DNA of 45,527 nt from Ruminococcaceae bacterium YRB3002 (lineage in GTDB: Bacteria > Bacillota > Clostridia > Saccharofermentanales > Saccharofermentanaceae). The DNA lies in the NCBI GenBank assembly GCA_900099715.1, contig FMTG01000019.1, positions 1 through 45,527 on the forward strand, given 5' to 3'. A program made the translations under genes and the position numbers. Below, piece by piece: positions 32,796 through 42,265 of this stretch. Each line of letters starts with the position of its first letter. Position 1 is the first letter of the stretch. The notes beneath the pieces were generated by a model. That model saw only the letters and a list, made by a program, of their open reading frames with translations. It ran no database searches and was not told the DNA's origin.

Positions 32796-32840
32796 AAAAC
32801 ATACGAAAAACTCCGAAAACCGTATGTTTTCGTATGTTTT
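32796..32840. repeat. CATACG palindrome upstream of paralog 2
   Basis: AAAACATACGAAAA (32796-32809) is a perfect 14-bp inverted match of TTTTCGTATGTTTT (32827-32840), with one more CGTATG between them at 32821. A smaller hairpin GATCTTG/CAAGATC lies at about 32900-32917. Confidence 0.8.
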
Positions 32841-32920
32841 GTAACAGTACTGACAGGTCTCTCGTGGTACAATAACAAATTGCGTTTTATGCAAATTGGG
32901 ATCTTGACCAGCAAGATCGT

Positions 32921-33037
32921 AAAAATACCCTCTTCCGTACCCTCAAATAGCCATTTGAACGTAAAAACGGGGTATTTCTAATAAAATACCCTCAACCGTA
33001 CCCTTAAAAGAGCATTTCAAAGCGAAAAAGGGGAATT
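32921..33037 (-). repeat. GGGTA/TACCC word element (family A), copy 2, inverted
   Basis: Reverse-complement counterpart of 31847-31964, differing at about 12 positions. The two form long terminal inverted repeats bounding a segment of about 1.19 kb with a single gene. I see no clear target-site duplication outside them. Confidence 0.9.
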
Positions 33038-33073
33038 CCATCCCCTGGAAGATAGCAGGCACCCGCCACCTCC

Positions 33074-33113
33074 ACAAAACAACCGCCCCGCGGCACGCGG
33101 CCAGCGGGGCGGT
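33074..33113 (-). terminator. Intrinsic terminator of the small P-loop gene
   Basis: ACCGCCCCGC (33082-33091) pairs with GCGGGGCGGT (33104-33113); on the minus strand TTGTTTTGT follows. Confidence 0.85.
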
Positions 33114-33139
33114 CAGTTATGTTAAGCTATCTCAAAAAC

Positions 33140-33547
33140 TCACAGATACTTCTTGATGTCGTCGGACAGCAGTTCGATCGGTGCTGTCAGGTTGATGGTA
33201 ACTGTGATGGGGCCGTCGGCGAGGAATGCCTCGAGCTTGGTGAGGAATATGGCGAGTTCGCCGAGGTCGTCGCAGGACGAGACTTTCTTGATGGCATCGA
33301 TGTAGATGTGGGTGAGGTCGTAGTCCTTGGAGCAGATGCCGCCGATGAAAGCGAGGAGCTGATCGTAGCCGACTACGGGGTATTCTTTGATATTGATGAG
33401 ACGGACACTATACTTCAGGAGCTGGTCGAGGCGGTTGCCGCGCTCGATGCAAACTACGTTGCTGTCTGTGCTTGCGACCTGATTGATGTCGTCAACCAGT
33501 CGCGCTGTCTTTCCTGTGCCCTTCTCACCTGCGATAATCTTGATCAT
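33140..33547 (-). CDS. Small P-loop NTPase-like protein
   Basis: A 135-residue protein whose second strand leads straight into a Walker A motif, GEKGTGKT (7-14). The rest alternates strands and helices (VVCIERGNRLDQLL, LTHIYIDAIKKV, ITVTINLTA), and IYID may serve as Walker B. It is too short for a full AAA+ or ABC domain. The ATG at 33547 follows AAGGAG at a good distance; the open frame to 33631 lacks a ribosome site. It has its own terminator and appears monocistronic. The function is unknown, though similar single-domain P-loop proteins are common in Clostridia to my knowledge. Confidence 0.83.
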   Translation of the reverse strand: MIKIIAGEKGTGKTARLVDDINQVASTDSNVVCIERGNRLDQLLKYSVRLINIKEYPVVGYDQLLAFIGGICSKDYDLTHIYIDAIKKVSSCDDLGELAIFLTKLEAFLADGPITVTINLTAPIELLSDDIKKYL

Positions 33548-33672
33548 AGCAAAATCTCCTTTAAAAACTAATTTATTGGATATATCCATTGTACTAGAAA
33601 CCCCACTATAAATGAACCCCATTTTGTGCAAATACCACTAAAATAATTCAGGTTGCCGCCCTAATATTAATA

Positions 33673-33681
33673 TGCTATAAT
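33673..33681 (+). promoter_or_regulatory. Extended -10 promoter of the rimP-nusA-infB operon
   Basis: TGCTATAAT with TATAAT at 33676-33681 lies about 90 nt before rimP. It is the third TGCTATAAT promoter in the window. Confidence 0.65.
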
Positions 33682-33713
33682 AGGCAACGGATTTGATTAC
33701 TTAAGCGATAAGT

Positions 33714-33741
33714 AAACGGACTCGGAAGTGTCCGTTTTTTT
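33714..33741 (+). terminator. Leader terminator/attenuator ahead of rimP-nusA
   Basis: AAACGGAC (33714-33721) pairs with GTCCGTTT (33730-33737), with T residues through 33741. It lies between the promoter and rimP, so it must be read through. In B. subtilis the corresponding operon is reported to be controlled by NusA-dependent termination in its leader; the arrangement here fits the same logic. Confidence 0.75.
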
Positions 33742-33770
33742 ATTTCTCAGGAGCCGGAGGGAGGCACACT

Positions 33771-34277
33771 ATGGCAAAGAGATCGAAGATCGCGCAGCAC
33801 GCTTATGATGTGGCGCTTCCGGTCGCTGAGAGCAGGGGGCTGGATCTCGTTGATGTGGAGTATAAGAAGGAAGGGCAGAAGATCTTTCTCAGGCTTTACA
33901 TCGACAAGAAGGGCGGCGTTGATCTGGATGACTGCGAAGGTTTTCACAATGAGGTGGAGCCGCTGATCGATGAACAGGTGCCCGAGGCTGATGAGGACTT
34001 CTTTGAGGTGAGCTCGCCGGGGCTGACGAGGCCTCTTCAGGAGATAGGGGACTACATCAGGTACGAGGGCGAGGCGCTGGACGTTACTCTGTACCGGGAA
34101 CCGGAACTCAACGCACCGGAGCCCAACGCACAAGGCACTCCCACCGCCCCTCACCCCAAAGTCGGAAAGACCTTTACGGCGGCGTACACGGTGGAAGAAG
34201 GCAGGATCGTTTTCGCGAACGGGGTTGAGGCGGAATTGAAGGATATCGCCAAGGCCGTGAGGCACATAGATTTTTGA
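33771..34277 (+). CDS. rimP: Ribosome maturation factor RimP
   Basis: A 168-residue 30S assembly factor. RGLDLVDVEYKKEGQKIFLRLYIDKKGGVDLDDCE and FEVSSPGLTRPL are the family signatures. A Pro/Ala-rich insertion (APEPNAQGTPTAPHP, about 116-131) precedes the C-terminal Sm-like strands, longer than in most relatives. GGAGGGAGG precedes the ATG. First gene of the nine-gene translation operon. Confidence 0.94.
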   Translation: MAKRSKIAQHAYDVALPVAESRGLDLVDVEYKKEGQKIFLRLYIDKKGGVDLDDCEGFHNEVEPLIDEQVPEADEDFFEVSSPGLTRPLQEIGDYIRYEGEALDVTLYREPELNAPEPNAQGTPTAPHPKVGKTFTAAYTVEEGRIVFANGVEAELKDIAKAVRHIDF

Positions 34278-34302
34278 GAACAATAATTAGGAGGATACAA
34301 AA

Positions 34303-35475
34303 ATGGCAAAGAAGAAAGAACCCGAGGCAGAGATCATCAATCTGATCGAAGCTATCAAGGACCTGGCAAAGGAGCGCGGCATCAGCGAAGAGGAGATCTT
34401 CTGCGCGCTGGAGGACGGTATCGTCGCAGCGTACAAGAGAGAGTTCGGCGGTGCCAACAAGCAGGATATTACGAACGTGTCTGCGGAGATCGACCGTGAG
34501 ACAGGTGAGATCGCCATCTACCAGATGATGGAGATCGTTGAGGAGGTACTGGATCCCAACGCCGAGATCAGCATCGAGGATGCCCAGGCAATGGATCCCG
34601 ACCTGGAGATCGGCGATATGATCGAGCTGAATCTGGAGGTAGATGATCTGGGAAGACTGGCTGCAGGCGCTGCAAAGAGCTCCATCTCACAGAAGCTCAG
34701 AGAGGCTGAGAGCCGCAAGATCGAGCAGGAGTTCAAGGACAAGATGGGCGAGATCATCGCAGGTACGATCCTCAAGAAGGATAACAGCGGCGTTTACGTG
34801 GATATCGGCAGGGCTGAGGCCGTGCTGAAGCACAAGGGTCAGATCAAGGGCGAGAACTACGCTTCCGGCAAGCTCATGAAGTTCCTGGTAATCGGCGTAG
34901 AGGAGCAGAACGGCAGACCGACGGTAGTCCTGAGCAGAACGGCACCCGAGCTCATCAAGAAGCTGTTCGAGATGGAGGTTCCGGAGCTGAAGGACGGCGA
35001 GGTTGAGATCAAGGCAATTGCCAGAGAGCCCGGTCAGAGATCAAAGGTTGCAGTAGCTTCCAGGAATCCCGATGTTGACGCCAAGGGTACTTTCGTTGGG
35101 CCCAGAGGTCAGAGGGTGCAGAGCGTTATGAGCACTTTCGTGAACGAGAGGATCGACATCATCGAATACAATCCCGAGCCCGGTATCTTCATCAGCGAAG
35201 CTCTGCAGCCTGCCAAGGTTGTCAGGGTAGATATGGAGGAAATCGTCGGCGAGGACGGCAAGGTCGAGAAGAAGGCCATCGTTATCGTGCCTGACGACCA
35301 GTTCACGCTGGCAATCGGCAAGTCCGGCCAGAACGTCCGTCTCGCTGCAAAGCTCACAGGCTACAGCATCGACATCAAGAAAGAATCTGACGATATCAAC
35401 GAGTCATCCCAGAAAGTCATCGGCCAGTTCACGGCTTACGACGAAGAGGGTAACAGGATCGAGGACGATCAGTAA
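34303..35475 (+). CDS. nusA: Transcription termination/antitermination factor NusA
   Basis: A 390-residue RNA polymerase-associated factor that modulates pausing, termination and antitermination. The N-terminal polymerase-binding domain spans about 1-135, S1 about 138-205 (GTILKKDNSGVYVDIGRAEAVL), KH1 about 235-300 (GTFVGPRGQRVQ) and KH2 about 305-370 (LAIGKSGQNVRLAAKLTG). The length is normal for Firmicutes, without the E. coli acidic repeats. It may repress its own operon through the terminator at 33714. AGGAGG precedes the ATG. Confidence 0.97.
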   Translation: MAKKKEPEAEIINLIEAIKDLAKERGISEEEIFCALEDGIVAAYKREFGGANKQDITNVSAEIDRETGEIAIYQMMEIVEEVLDPNAEISIEDAQAMDPDLEIGDMIELNLEVDDLGRLAAGAAKSSISQKLREAESRKIEQEFKDKMGEIIAGTILKKDNSGVYVDIGRAEAVLKHKGQIKGENYASGKLMKFLVIGVEEQNGRPTVVLSRTAPELIKKLFEMEVPELKDGEVEIKAIAREPGQRSKVAVASRNPDVDAKGTFVGPRGQRVQSVMSTFVNERIDIIEYNPEPGIFISEALQPAKVVRVDMEEIVGEDGKVEKKAIVIVPDDQFTLAIGKSGQNVRLAAKLTGYSIDIKKESDDINESSQKVIGQFTAYDEEGNRIEDDQ

Positions 35476-35790
35476 ATGACGGCGCCGGTGAAGAAAAGAC
35501 CCCAGAGAACCTGCGTGGTGTGCAGGACCAAGAAGGACAAGGCAGATCTTGTGCGCATAGTCGCCACAAAGGACGGAGAAGTCAGGTACGACCCCACCGG
35601 AAGAGCTCCCGGAAGAGGCGCTTACCTCTGTAAGAACGAGGAATGCCTCGCAGCAGAGCTCAGGAAATCCGGCCGTCTCGCCAAAGGCCTTCGCCACGAA
35701 GTCACAGGGGACACTTTATCGGAACTGGCACAGGAGATACTTAAGAAGGCAATAGAGTCTGCAAAAACTGATGACAAAAAAGGTAACTAA
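35476..35790 (+). CDS. rnpM: YlxR/RnpM family RNA-binding protein
   Basis: A 104-residue member of the YlxR family; RnpM is described as an RNase P modulator. The signature RTCVVCRTKKDKADLVRIV and DPTGRAPGRGAYLC is complete, with cysteines in a CxxC pair. The start codon follows the nusA stop directly, so translation is coupled. It overlaps the next gene by 20 nt. Confidence 0.93.
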   Translation: MTAPVKKRPQRTCVVCRTKKDKADLVRIVATKDGEVRYDPTGRAPGRGAYLCKNEECLAAELRKSGRLAKGLRHEVTGDTLSELAQEILKKAIESAKTDDKKGN

Positions 35791-36103
35791 AGAAAACATC
35801 TTACAGTTCATGGGCCTTGCACGGCGGGCCGGCAAGCTGGAATCAGGCACTGACAGCGTACTGGCAGCGATGCGGAACGGATCCGCGAAGCTCCTGATCC
35901 TGTCGAAGGACCTGGCACCGGGCACGGTGAGCCGCGTGATACACGGAGTCACATACGAGATACCGATGTACAGATTCGCCACCATGGATGAACTAGGGAA
36001 GGCGATAGGCACAGTTCCCAGAGGCGTGATAGCCATAACGGACAAAGGATTTGCGGACAAGCTTGATGAGAAACTGACGGACTACGAGGAGGATGAAGAT
36101 TAA
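35771..36103 (+). CDS. ylxQ: L7Ae-family ribosomal protein YlxQ
   Basis: A 110-residue K-turn-binding protein of the L7Ae/L30e fold. [42 protein letters not shown] is typical, as is [11 protein letters not shown] near the end. YlxQ sits between ylxR and infB in most Firmicutes. The tail (YEEDED) is acidic. It starts inside rnpM and its stop overlaps the infB start as TAATG. Confidence 0.92.
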   Translation: MTKKVTKENILQFMGLARRAGKLESGTDSVLAAMRNGSAKLLILSKDLAPGTVSRVIHGVTYEIPMYRFATMDELGKAIGTVPRGVIAITDKGFADKLDEKLTDYEEDED

Positions 36104-38952
36104 TGAGTGAGAATACAAAGAACAGCGGAATTACAGTAGGAGGCGTCTCCGGCAACAAGAAACTGAGACTCGGCCGTGTCCACAAGAAAGTGGATCAGGC
36201 AAAGCCTGACGAGGCCGCATCAGAGGTGAAAGAGGCTCCCGCAGCGGAATCCGCGCCGGAAGAGACACCTGCCGCAGCATCCGCAGAAGCAGCATCCGCA
36301 GCTGAGAAGCCCGCGCGAAAGTCAACTGCCAAAAAGACGGCAGCTGCCAAGGAAGAGGCTGCTTCGGAGACAAAAGATACCAAAGCTGCAAAAGAAACCA
36401 AGACAACGAAGACGACCAAGACGAAGAAGGCCGACGATGAGGCACCGGCTGCTGAAGCAGAGGAGAAGCCCAAGGCCGCTAAGACAAAGACAACAAAGAA
36501 GAAGGCTGAAGAAGCTGCCCAGACAGAAGAGCCTAAGGCGGAAGAGAACAAGGCACAGGAGCCCGAGACAGCAAAAACAGACGTAAAAGCAGCAGAAACA
36601 ACAGCAAAAGCCGAAGAAGCCAAGAAGGAAGAGGCGCCCAAGGCACAGGAACCCAAGCCCAGCGAGCCTTCGGGACTTCAGGAAGTCAAGAAGCAGGAGC
36701 CTCCCAAGGTCAGGATCTCTTCTGCTGTTGTCGCTATGCCTGACAAGGCAGAGAAGATAATAAAGAAATCTTCATATACACCTAAGGACAACCCCAGGGA
36801 CAGACGTCCCTACGGCGGTGGCGCAGGCACAGGCAGGCCCGGCTACGGCGGCGGTGCCGGAAGACCCGGTAGATCTGACGGCGGCGCTCCTTACGGCAAG
36901 GACGATGAGGATTCACCTTCAAGACCTATGGCAAGAAAGCCCGCCAGATCCAAGTCTGACGAGCCTATCGAGGAGGTCAAGAAGAGCCGTGCCAACTTCG
37001 CTGACAGGGCAGCCCAGGAGAAAAAGCGCAATAATAACGACGACAGACGCGAAGGCGGCAAGGGCGATAAGCGCAAGGGCGGCCAGTCTCAGGGCGGCAG
37101 ATATACCGGCAGGATGGACGGCGACTACGACGACGATTACGGCTACAGAAAGAAGAAGAAAAAGAGCTTCTCCCAGGCTTCCGACACCCAGACCTCAGTC
37201 ATCACAGAGGTGCAGCTCCCTCCGTTTATCACGGTCAAGGAGTTCGCTGAGGGTATCGGCAAGAAGAGCTCTGACGTTATCATGGAGCTCATGAAGCTTG
37301 GCGTTATGGCAAATATCAATCAGGAACTGGACTTCGATACGGCGTTCATGCTGGCTGATGCTTTCGGCATATCGGCTACACCGATAACCGAGGTTAATGA
37401 AGAGGAGATACTTTTCGATGAGGGTGAAGAGAACGAAGAGGGGCTCAAGCCCAGGCCGCCGGTCGTTGTTGTCATGGGACACGTTGACCACGGTAAGACA
37501 TCCCTCCTCGACAAGATCAGATCTGCATCGGTCGTATCCGGCGAGGCCGGCGGTATCACACAGCACATCGGTGCTTATACCGTAAGGACAAAGGGCAGAC
37601 AGATCACGTTCCTCGATACACCGGGTCACGAAGCGTTCACGACGATGCGTGCAAGAGGAGCGCAGTTCACTGATATCGCGATCCTCGTTGTCGCTGCAGA
37701 CGATGGCGTTATGCCCCAGACCATCGAGGCTATCAACCACGCCAAGGCAGCAGGAACGGAGATCATCGTTGCGATCAACAAGATGGATAAGCCGGGCGCC
37801 AACCCCGATAAGGTAAAGCAGGAACTCAGCAACTACGAACTCATCCCCGAGGAGTGGGGCGGCTCCACCATCATGGTGCCTATCTCCGCCAAGCAGGGAA
37901 CAGGTATCGACGACCTGCTCGATATGGTTCTCCTGACGGCTGACGTCATGGAACTGAAGGCTGATCCCACCAGACAGGCGAAGGGTGCAGTCATCGAGGC
38001 ACAGCTCGATAAGAACAGAGGTCCTGTAGCTACGATCCTCGTGCAGAGAGGTACTCTGAGACAGGGCGATACCATCGTTTGCGGCGCCATGATCGGCAAC
38101 GTAAGAGCTATGTACGACGACAAGGGCAACCAGATCAAGAAGGCAGGTCCTTCCATTCCTGTTGAGATCTTAGGTCTCCCTGAAGTTCCTGAGGCAGGCG
38201 AGACGCTCTATGCCGTAACGGACGACAAGATGGCAAGGTCCCTCGTCGAGAAGCGTAAGATCAAGCAGAGAGAAGAGCATATCAGAAAGTCTTCCAAGAT
38301 GAGTCTCGATACGCTGGCAGCACAGATGGCAGCAGGCGATGTGAAGGATCTGAACCTCATCATCAAGGCAGACGTTCAGGGTTCCGTGGAGGCTGTCAAG
38401 CAGTCCATGGAGAAGCTCAGCAACGACGAAGTCAAGATCAAGGTCATCCACGACGCGGTCGGTGCCATCAACGAGTCAGATATCTCGCTGGCTGACATCA
38501 GTAACGCCATCATCATCGGTTTCAACGTACGTCCCAACCAGATGATCCTGGACAAGGCAAAGGAAGCCGGAGTTGACATCAGGCTCTACAGCGTCATCTA
38601 CAATGCCATCGAAGACGTTGAGAACGCCATGAAGGGTCTCCTCGCACCTACAGAGGTGGAGGTCGTCCTCGGTCACGTGGAGGTCAGAGAGCTCTTCAAG
38701 GTGTCCGGCGTAGGTACCATCGGAGGATGCTACGTCCTCGACGGTAAGATCGTAAGAAACTGCGGCGTCCGCGTTGTGCGTGACGACGTGGTGGTCTATA
38801 CAGGCAACCTCGGCTCACTCCAGAGAATGAAGGACGCCGTCAAGGAAGTCAATGCAGGCTACGAGTGCGGTCTGTCCATCGAGAGATTCAACGACATCAA
38901 GATCGGCGATATCATCGAGTCCTTCGAGATCCGTGAGGTAGCAAGAGAATGA
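36103..38952 (+). CDS. infB: Translation initiation factor IF-2
   Basis: A 949-residue GTPase that brings initiator tRNA to the 30S and promotes subunit joining. The first 370 or so residues are disordered: a Lys/Ala/Glu-rich part, then a Gly/Arg-rich RNA-binding-like part. A conserved IF-2 N-terminal helix follows ([24 protein letters not shown]). The G domain has GHVDHGKT at 459-466, DTPGHEAF and NKMD. Domains II-IV end in [20 protein letters not shown]. It overlaps rbfA by ATGA. Confidence 0.97.
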   Translation: MSENTKNSGITVGGVSGNKKLRLGRVHKKVDQAKPDEAASEVKEAPAAESAPEETPAAASAEAASAAEKPARKSTAKKTAAAKEEAASETKDTKAAKETKTTKTTKTKKADDEAPAAEAEEKPKAAKTKTTKKKAEEAAQTEEPKAEENKAQEPETAKTDVKAAETTAKAEEAKKEEAPKAQEPKPSEPSGLQEVKKQEPPKVRISSAVVAMPDKAEKIIKKSSYTPKDNPRDRRPYGGGAGTGRPGYGGGAGRPGRSDGGAPYGKDDEDSPSRPMARKPARSKSDEPIEEVKKSRANFADRAAQEKKRNNNDDRREGGKGDKRKGGQSQGGRYTGRMDGDYDDDYGYRKKKKKSFSQASDTQTSVITEVQLPPFITVKEFAEGIGKKSSDVIMELMKLGVMANINQELDFDTAFMLADAFGISATPITEVNEEEILFDEGEENEEGLKPRPPVVVVMGHVDHGKTSLLDKIRSASVVSGEAGGITQHIGAYTVRTKGRQITFLDTPGHEAFTTMRARGAQFTDIAILVVAADDGVMPQTIEAINHAKAAGTEIIVAINKMDKPGANPDKVKQELSNYELIPEEWGGSTIMVPISAKQGTGIDDLLDMVLLTADVMELKADPTRQAKGAVIEAQLDKNRGPVATILVQRGTLRQGDTIVCGAMIGNVRAMYDDKGNQIKKAGPSIPVEILGLPEVPEAGETLYAVTDDKMARSLVEKRKIKQREEHIRKSSKMSLDTLAAQMAAGDVKDLNLIIKADVQGSVEAVKQSMEKLSNDEVKIKVIHDAVGAINESDISLADISNAIIIGFNVRPNQMILDKAKEAGVDIRLYSVIYNAIEDVENAMKGLLAPTEVEVVLGHVEVRELFKVSGVGTIGGCYVLDGKIVRNCGVRVVRDDVVVYTGNLGSLQRMKDAVKEVNAGYECGLSIERFNDIKIGDIIESFEIREVARE

Positions 38953-39344
38953 GACGTAACCGCGCAGAGATAGTCGGCGACCAGATGCAGAAGGTCCTCT
39001 CGGACATCATCCAGAACAAGCTGGGCGATCCGAGGATCCCTTTCATGACCACCGTCACCGGCGCGAAAATGAGCTCCGACCTGACACACTGCACCGTCTT
39101 CATCTCGATCTTCGGAGACGACAAGACGAAGCAGGAGGCCATGCGCGCCATCGAGCACGCCAAGGGCTTCATCCGCTGCGAGATGGTCAAGCAGATCAAC
39201 CTCCGCGTTGCACCTGAACTGCACTTCAAACTGGACAACACCCTCGATGAGGCGGCCAGGCTGGACGCCGCCATCGACAAGGCACTGTCCCGCGACGAGG
39301 AGATCAGGCGTGAGGCCGAGGGCAGGAAGAAGAACGACGAATAA
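38949..39344 (+). CDS. rbfA: Ribosome-binding factor A
   Basis: A 131-residue cold-linked 30S maturation factor with a KH-like fold. The signature [29 protein letters not shown] and FISIFGDD, then [22 protein letters not shown]-type helix, match the family. The C-terminal tail is charged ([11 protein letters not shown]). It overlaps infB by ATGA and nrnA by TAATG. Confidence 0.96.
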   Translation: MRRNRAEIVGDQMQKVLSDIIQNKLGDPRIPFMTTVTGAKMSSDLTHCTVFISIFGDDKTKQEAMRAIEHAKGFIRCEMVKQINLRVAPELHFKLDNTLDEAARLDAAIDKALSRDEEIRREAEGRKKNDE

Positions 39345-40357
39345 TGAAAGAATTATATGAGATAAACGCCTCCAGAATGGCGGATCTTCTTATAGCAGAA
39401 TCGAAGCGTGGCTTACCCTTTGTGCTCTTCATCCACAGGAGTGTCGACGGGGACTGCTTGGGTTCCGCCTGCGGCATGGCATGTGTCCTCCGCGGCATGG
39501 GCGCAGAAGCGTACGTGCTCTGTCCCGAGGAACTGTCGTACAAGCTGGAATATCTGGGCGTTGAGGAACTTCTGATCGGCATTGACGATGTGCCGGAGGA
39601 GTATGTTACTTTCGCGGTGGACTGCTCGGAGGGCCACAGGATGGGCGATGCCCGGTCCCTGTTCGAGCGCTGCGATGATCCGATAATCATCGACCACCAC
39701 ATAACGATAGACCTGAAGGGCGACCGCATCTGGGTAGAGGGAAGCGCTTCATCCGCGTCCGAGATGTGCTTCTACGTGGCGCGCATGCTGGAGGAGAAGA
39801 CAGGTAAAAAGCTCATAAATACGCTGGCTGCCAGGTGTTTTCTCACGGGTATCGTTACGGATACGGGAAGGTTCACCTTCACCAACACGAAGCCCGAGAC
39901 GCTCACGGCCTCCGCCGAGCTCATGGAACTGGGCGGCGATATCCCGGAGATAACATACAACCAGTACGACCGCAAAAAGAAGGAGGAGTTCAGAGCCTCC
40001 ACGGCCGTAAGGGAGCGTGTACAGTTCCTTGCAGACGGAAAGATCGCCATGACACTCGCCTACAGGAAAGACTTCAAGAAGTATAACACTGACGATGATT
40101 CCATCGACGAGATCCCCTCAGCCCTTAGGGATGTTGACGGCGTTCTGCTTTCCATCGTCCTCCGCGAGACTGAAGGCGGCACCATAAGGGGAAATCTCAG
40201 ATCCAAGGAACCCTATGACTGCACGGTCCTCGCCAGAGAATTCGGCGGTGGCGGCCACGTCAGAGCCTCCGGCTTTAAGCTCCAGGGCAACATAGATGAG
40301 ATAGCCCAAAGAGTCTCCGCCCGCGCTGCGGAACTCCTGAAGGAGTTTGGCGCATGA
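39344..40357 (+). CDS. nrnA: Bifunctional oligoribonuclease/PAP phosphatase NrnA
   Basis: A 337-residue DHH/DHHA1 phosphoesterase that degrades short RNA oligomers and pAp. The metal-binding motifs are RSVDGDCLGSACG (DHH motif I variant), FAVDCSEG, IIDHHIT and GIVTDTGRF. The DHHA1 domain ends with GGGGHVRASGF. It overlaps rbfA and truB; this position is conserved in Firmicutes. Confidence 0.95.
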   Translation: MKELYEINASRMADLLIAESKRGLPFVLFIHRSVDGDCLGSACGMACVLRGMGAEAYVLCPEELSYKLEYLGVEELLIGIDDVPEEYVTFAVDCSEGHRMGDARSLFERCDDPIIIDHHITIDLKGDRIWVEGSASSASEMCFYVARMLEEKTGKKLINTLAARCFLTGIVTDTGRFTFTNTKPETLTASAELMELGGDIPEITYNQYDRKKKEEFRASTAVRERVQFLADGKIAMTLAYRKDFKKYNTDDDSIDEIPSALRDVDGVLLSIVLRETEGGTIRGNLRSKEPYDCTVLAREFGGGGHVRASGFKLQGNIDEIAQRVSARAAELLKEFGA

Positions 40358-41247
40358 CAGGCGGCATTATCCTTCTCGACAAGCCGGCCGGCATGACCAG
40401 CTTCGACTGCGACAAGCTTGTACGCAAGACGATGGGCATCTCCAAAGTAGGACACAGCGGCACACTTGACCCCTTTGCCACAGGACTTCTTCCCATCTTC
40501 ACAGGCGACGCGCTGAAATTCATGCGCTACACAGACGACTACAACAAGGCATACAGATGCACAGCCCTCTTCGGCGGCACATCCGACACGGGCGATAAGG
40601 ACGGCAACGTGATTATGACTTCCGGCCGCCAGCCCGGCGAGGAAGACATCCCGGCCATACGTGAAGCCCTCATGGAGGTCGCTTCCAGAGACAGCCAGAT
40701 CCCGCCAAAGTACTCTGCCAAAAAGATCAACGGCAAACGCGCCTGCGACCTCGCCCGCGAGGGCGTTGAGGTGGAGCTCAAGCCCGCGAAGATCAAGATC
40801 TATGCTCTCAACATCAGGGAATTTGCCATTGTCCGCGAATGCGGCGTCCTCGTAACCTTCGACGTCCGCTGCTCCAAGGGCACCTACATACGCACCATCT
40901 GCACCGATGCAGGCGACATCACCGGCTTCGGCGCCTATGCCGTGGACCTCAGAAGGACCGCAGTCGGCCCTTACAAAGTCGCCGATGCAGTCTATGCAGA
41001 GAATCTCACGCCCGACACAGAATATCTTGACCCCGTAACAGCCATCGCACATATACCGCAGATCAGCCTCGACGCAGACCGTGCCGCCGACATAAAATGC
41101 GGCAGACGCTTTCACAGATCGAGGATCACAGGCTACGGCTTCGAACCCGGCAAACTCGTCAGGGCAGAGTACGACGGCGCACTCATAGCCATCATCTACG
41201 CAGACGACGGCGGCATTATCAGGGTGGACCGGGGGTTCGCCTCATGA
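40354..41247 (+). CDS. truB: tRNA pseudouridine(55) synthase
   Basis: A 297-residue enzyme that makes pseudouridine 55 in the tRNA T-loop. LLDKPAGMTSFD and GHSGTLDPFATGLLPI are diagnostic, with Asp39 as the catalytic residue. The later motifs YSAKKINGKRACDLAREG and CSKGTYIRTI are intact. It overlaps nrnA and ribF by ATGA on both sides. Confidence 0.96.
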   Translation: MTGGIILLDKPAGMTSFDCDKLVRKTMGISKVGHSGTLDPFATGLLPIFTGDALKFMRYTDDYNKAYRCTALFGGTSDTGDKDGNVIMTSGRQPGEEDIPAIREALMEVASRDSQIPPKYSAKKINGKRACDLAREGVEVELKPAKIKIYALNIREFAIVRECGVLVTFDVRCSKGTYIRTICTDAGDITGFGAYAVDLRRTAVGPYKVADAVYAENLTPDTEYLDPVTAIAHIPQISLDADRAADIKCGRRFHRSRITGYGFEPGKLVRAEYDGALIAIIYADDGGIIRVDRGFAS

Positions 41248-42173
41248 GCGGATACGATAATACCAGGATCGAATTCACGGTAAGACATACCCTGGACGAC
41301 CTTCCGTTCCTGCCTCACGGCAGAGCCGTTGCTCTGGGCATGTTCGACGGCATCCACGAAGGTCATATCGAGATAATTCGCGCGGCAGTAAGATATGCAG
41401 CCTCCCACGGTCTCAAGTCCCTTGTGCAGACCTTCGTGAACCTGCCCAAGACCTCTGACGGCGAGCTTACGACCATCGCCGAGAAGACCGGGATCCTCAC
41501 AAAGCTCGGCGTGGATGAACTCCTGGTGATCGACTACAACGAAGTTCACGACATGACTCCCGCCGAATTCGTCAGCGACGTGATCCTCATAAGAATGGGC
41601 GCCCATGCCATCTTCACAGGCGAGGATTACAGGTACGGCAAAGGCGCATCGGGGGAGGTGACCACTCTCACAGAGCAGTGCCGTGAGCTGGGAATAGACA
41701 CATTCGTCCACAACATGTGCCTGGCCGACGGCACCAAGATCTCATCAACAAGACTCAAGGAAGCACTCCGCGACGGCCATCCCGAGGAATACATAAAGCT
41801 TACCGGCGGCAGGCCTTTCATCTACGAGGGCACGGTCGTGAAGGGCAAGCAGCTCGGCCGCACCATGGGTTTTCCCACAGCCAACATCAATATCCCCGAA
41901 GGCAAATATCACGTCAGAAGGGGAGTCTATGCATCACGTGTCTATCTGGGGAGCCGTGTGCTTCAGGGAGTTACCAACATCGGCCTCAGACCCACTGTTG
42001 AGGACGCTGTGGCAGATGTATGTGAGACTTACATCTTCGACTTTGACGAGGATATCTACGGAGCATTCATAAGAGTCGAGCTGCTTGGATTTATCCGTGA
42101 CGAGACCAGGTTCAGTTCAAGAGAAGAGCTCATCGCAGCGGTTGAGAACGATAAGATCCTTGCTCGGAGTTGA
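41244..42173 (+). CDS. ribF: Bifunctional riboflavin kinase/FMN adenylyltransferase
   Basis: A 309-residue enzyme that makes FMN and then FAD. The adenylyltransferase part has ALGMFDGIHEGH near the start and ISSTRLKEAL at about 170. The kinase part (about 185-305) has GRTMGFPTANI and RRGVYASRVYL. The start at 41244 lies in the ATGA overlap with truB; the longer upstream frame is truB in another frame. Last gene of the operon, ended by a REP-like hairpin. Confidence 0.95.
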   Translation: MSGYDNTRIEFTVRHTLDDLPFLPHGRAVALGMFDGIHEGHIEIIRAAVRYAASHGLKSLVQTFVNLPKTSDGELTTIAEKTGILTKLGVDELLVIDYNEVHDMTPAEFVSDVILIRMGAHAIFTGEDYRYGKGASGEVTTLTEQCRELGIDTFVHNMCLADGTKISSTRLKEALRDGHPEEYIKLTGGRPFIYEGTVVKGKQLGRTMGFPTANINIPEGKYHVRRGVYASRVYLGSRVLQGVTNIGLRPTVEDAVADVCETYIFDFDEDIYGAFIRVELLGFIRDETRFSSREELIAAVENDKILARS

Positions 42174-42213
42174 AAAATGTGAAATGGGGACGGTTCTCAA
42201 CTGTCACATTTTT
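42173..42213 (+). terminator. REP-like palindrome acting as ribF terminator
   Basis: AAAAATGTGA (42173-42182) pairs with TCACATTTTT (42204-42213) around AATGGGGACGGTTCTCAACTG-type core. The stem ends in T residues and starts at the ribF stop, so this REP copy probably terminates the operon. Confidence 0.75.
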
Positions 42214-42265
42214 AGATGTCCGTCGAGTTGATCTTCCACTCTTTTTAGGGTGTGAACGCATGACG

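Noticed and set aside
31847-33037. Standard insertion sequence with target-site duplication
   Set aside because: The inverted repeats are long and occur solo elsewhere, and no duplicated target bases are visible outside them, so I keep it as a candidate only.
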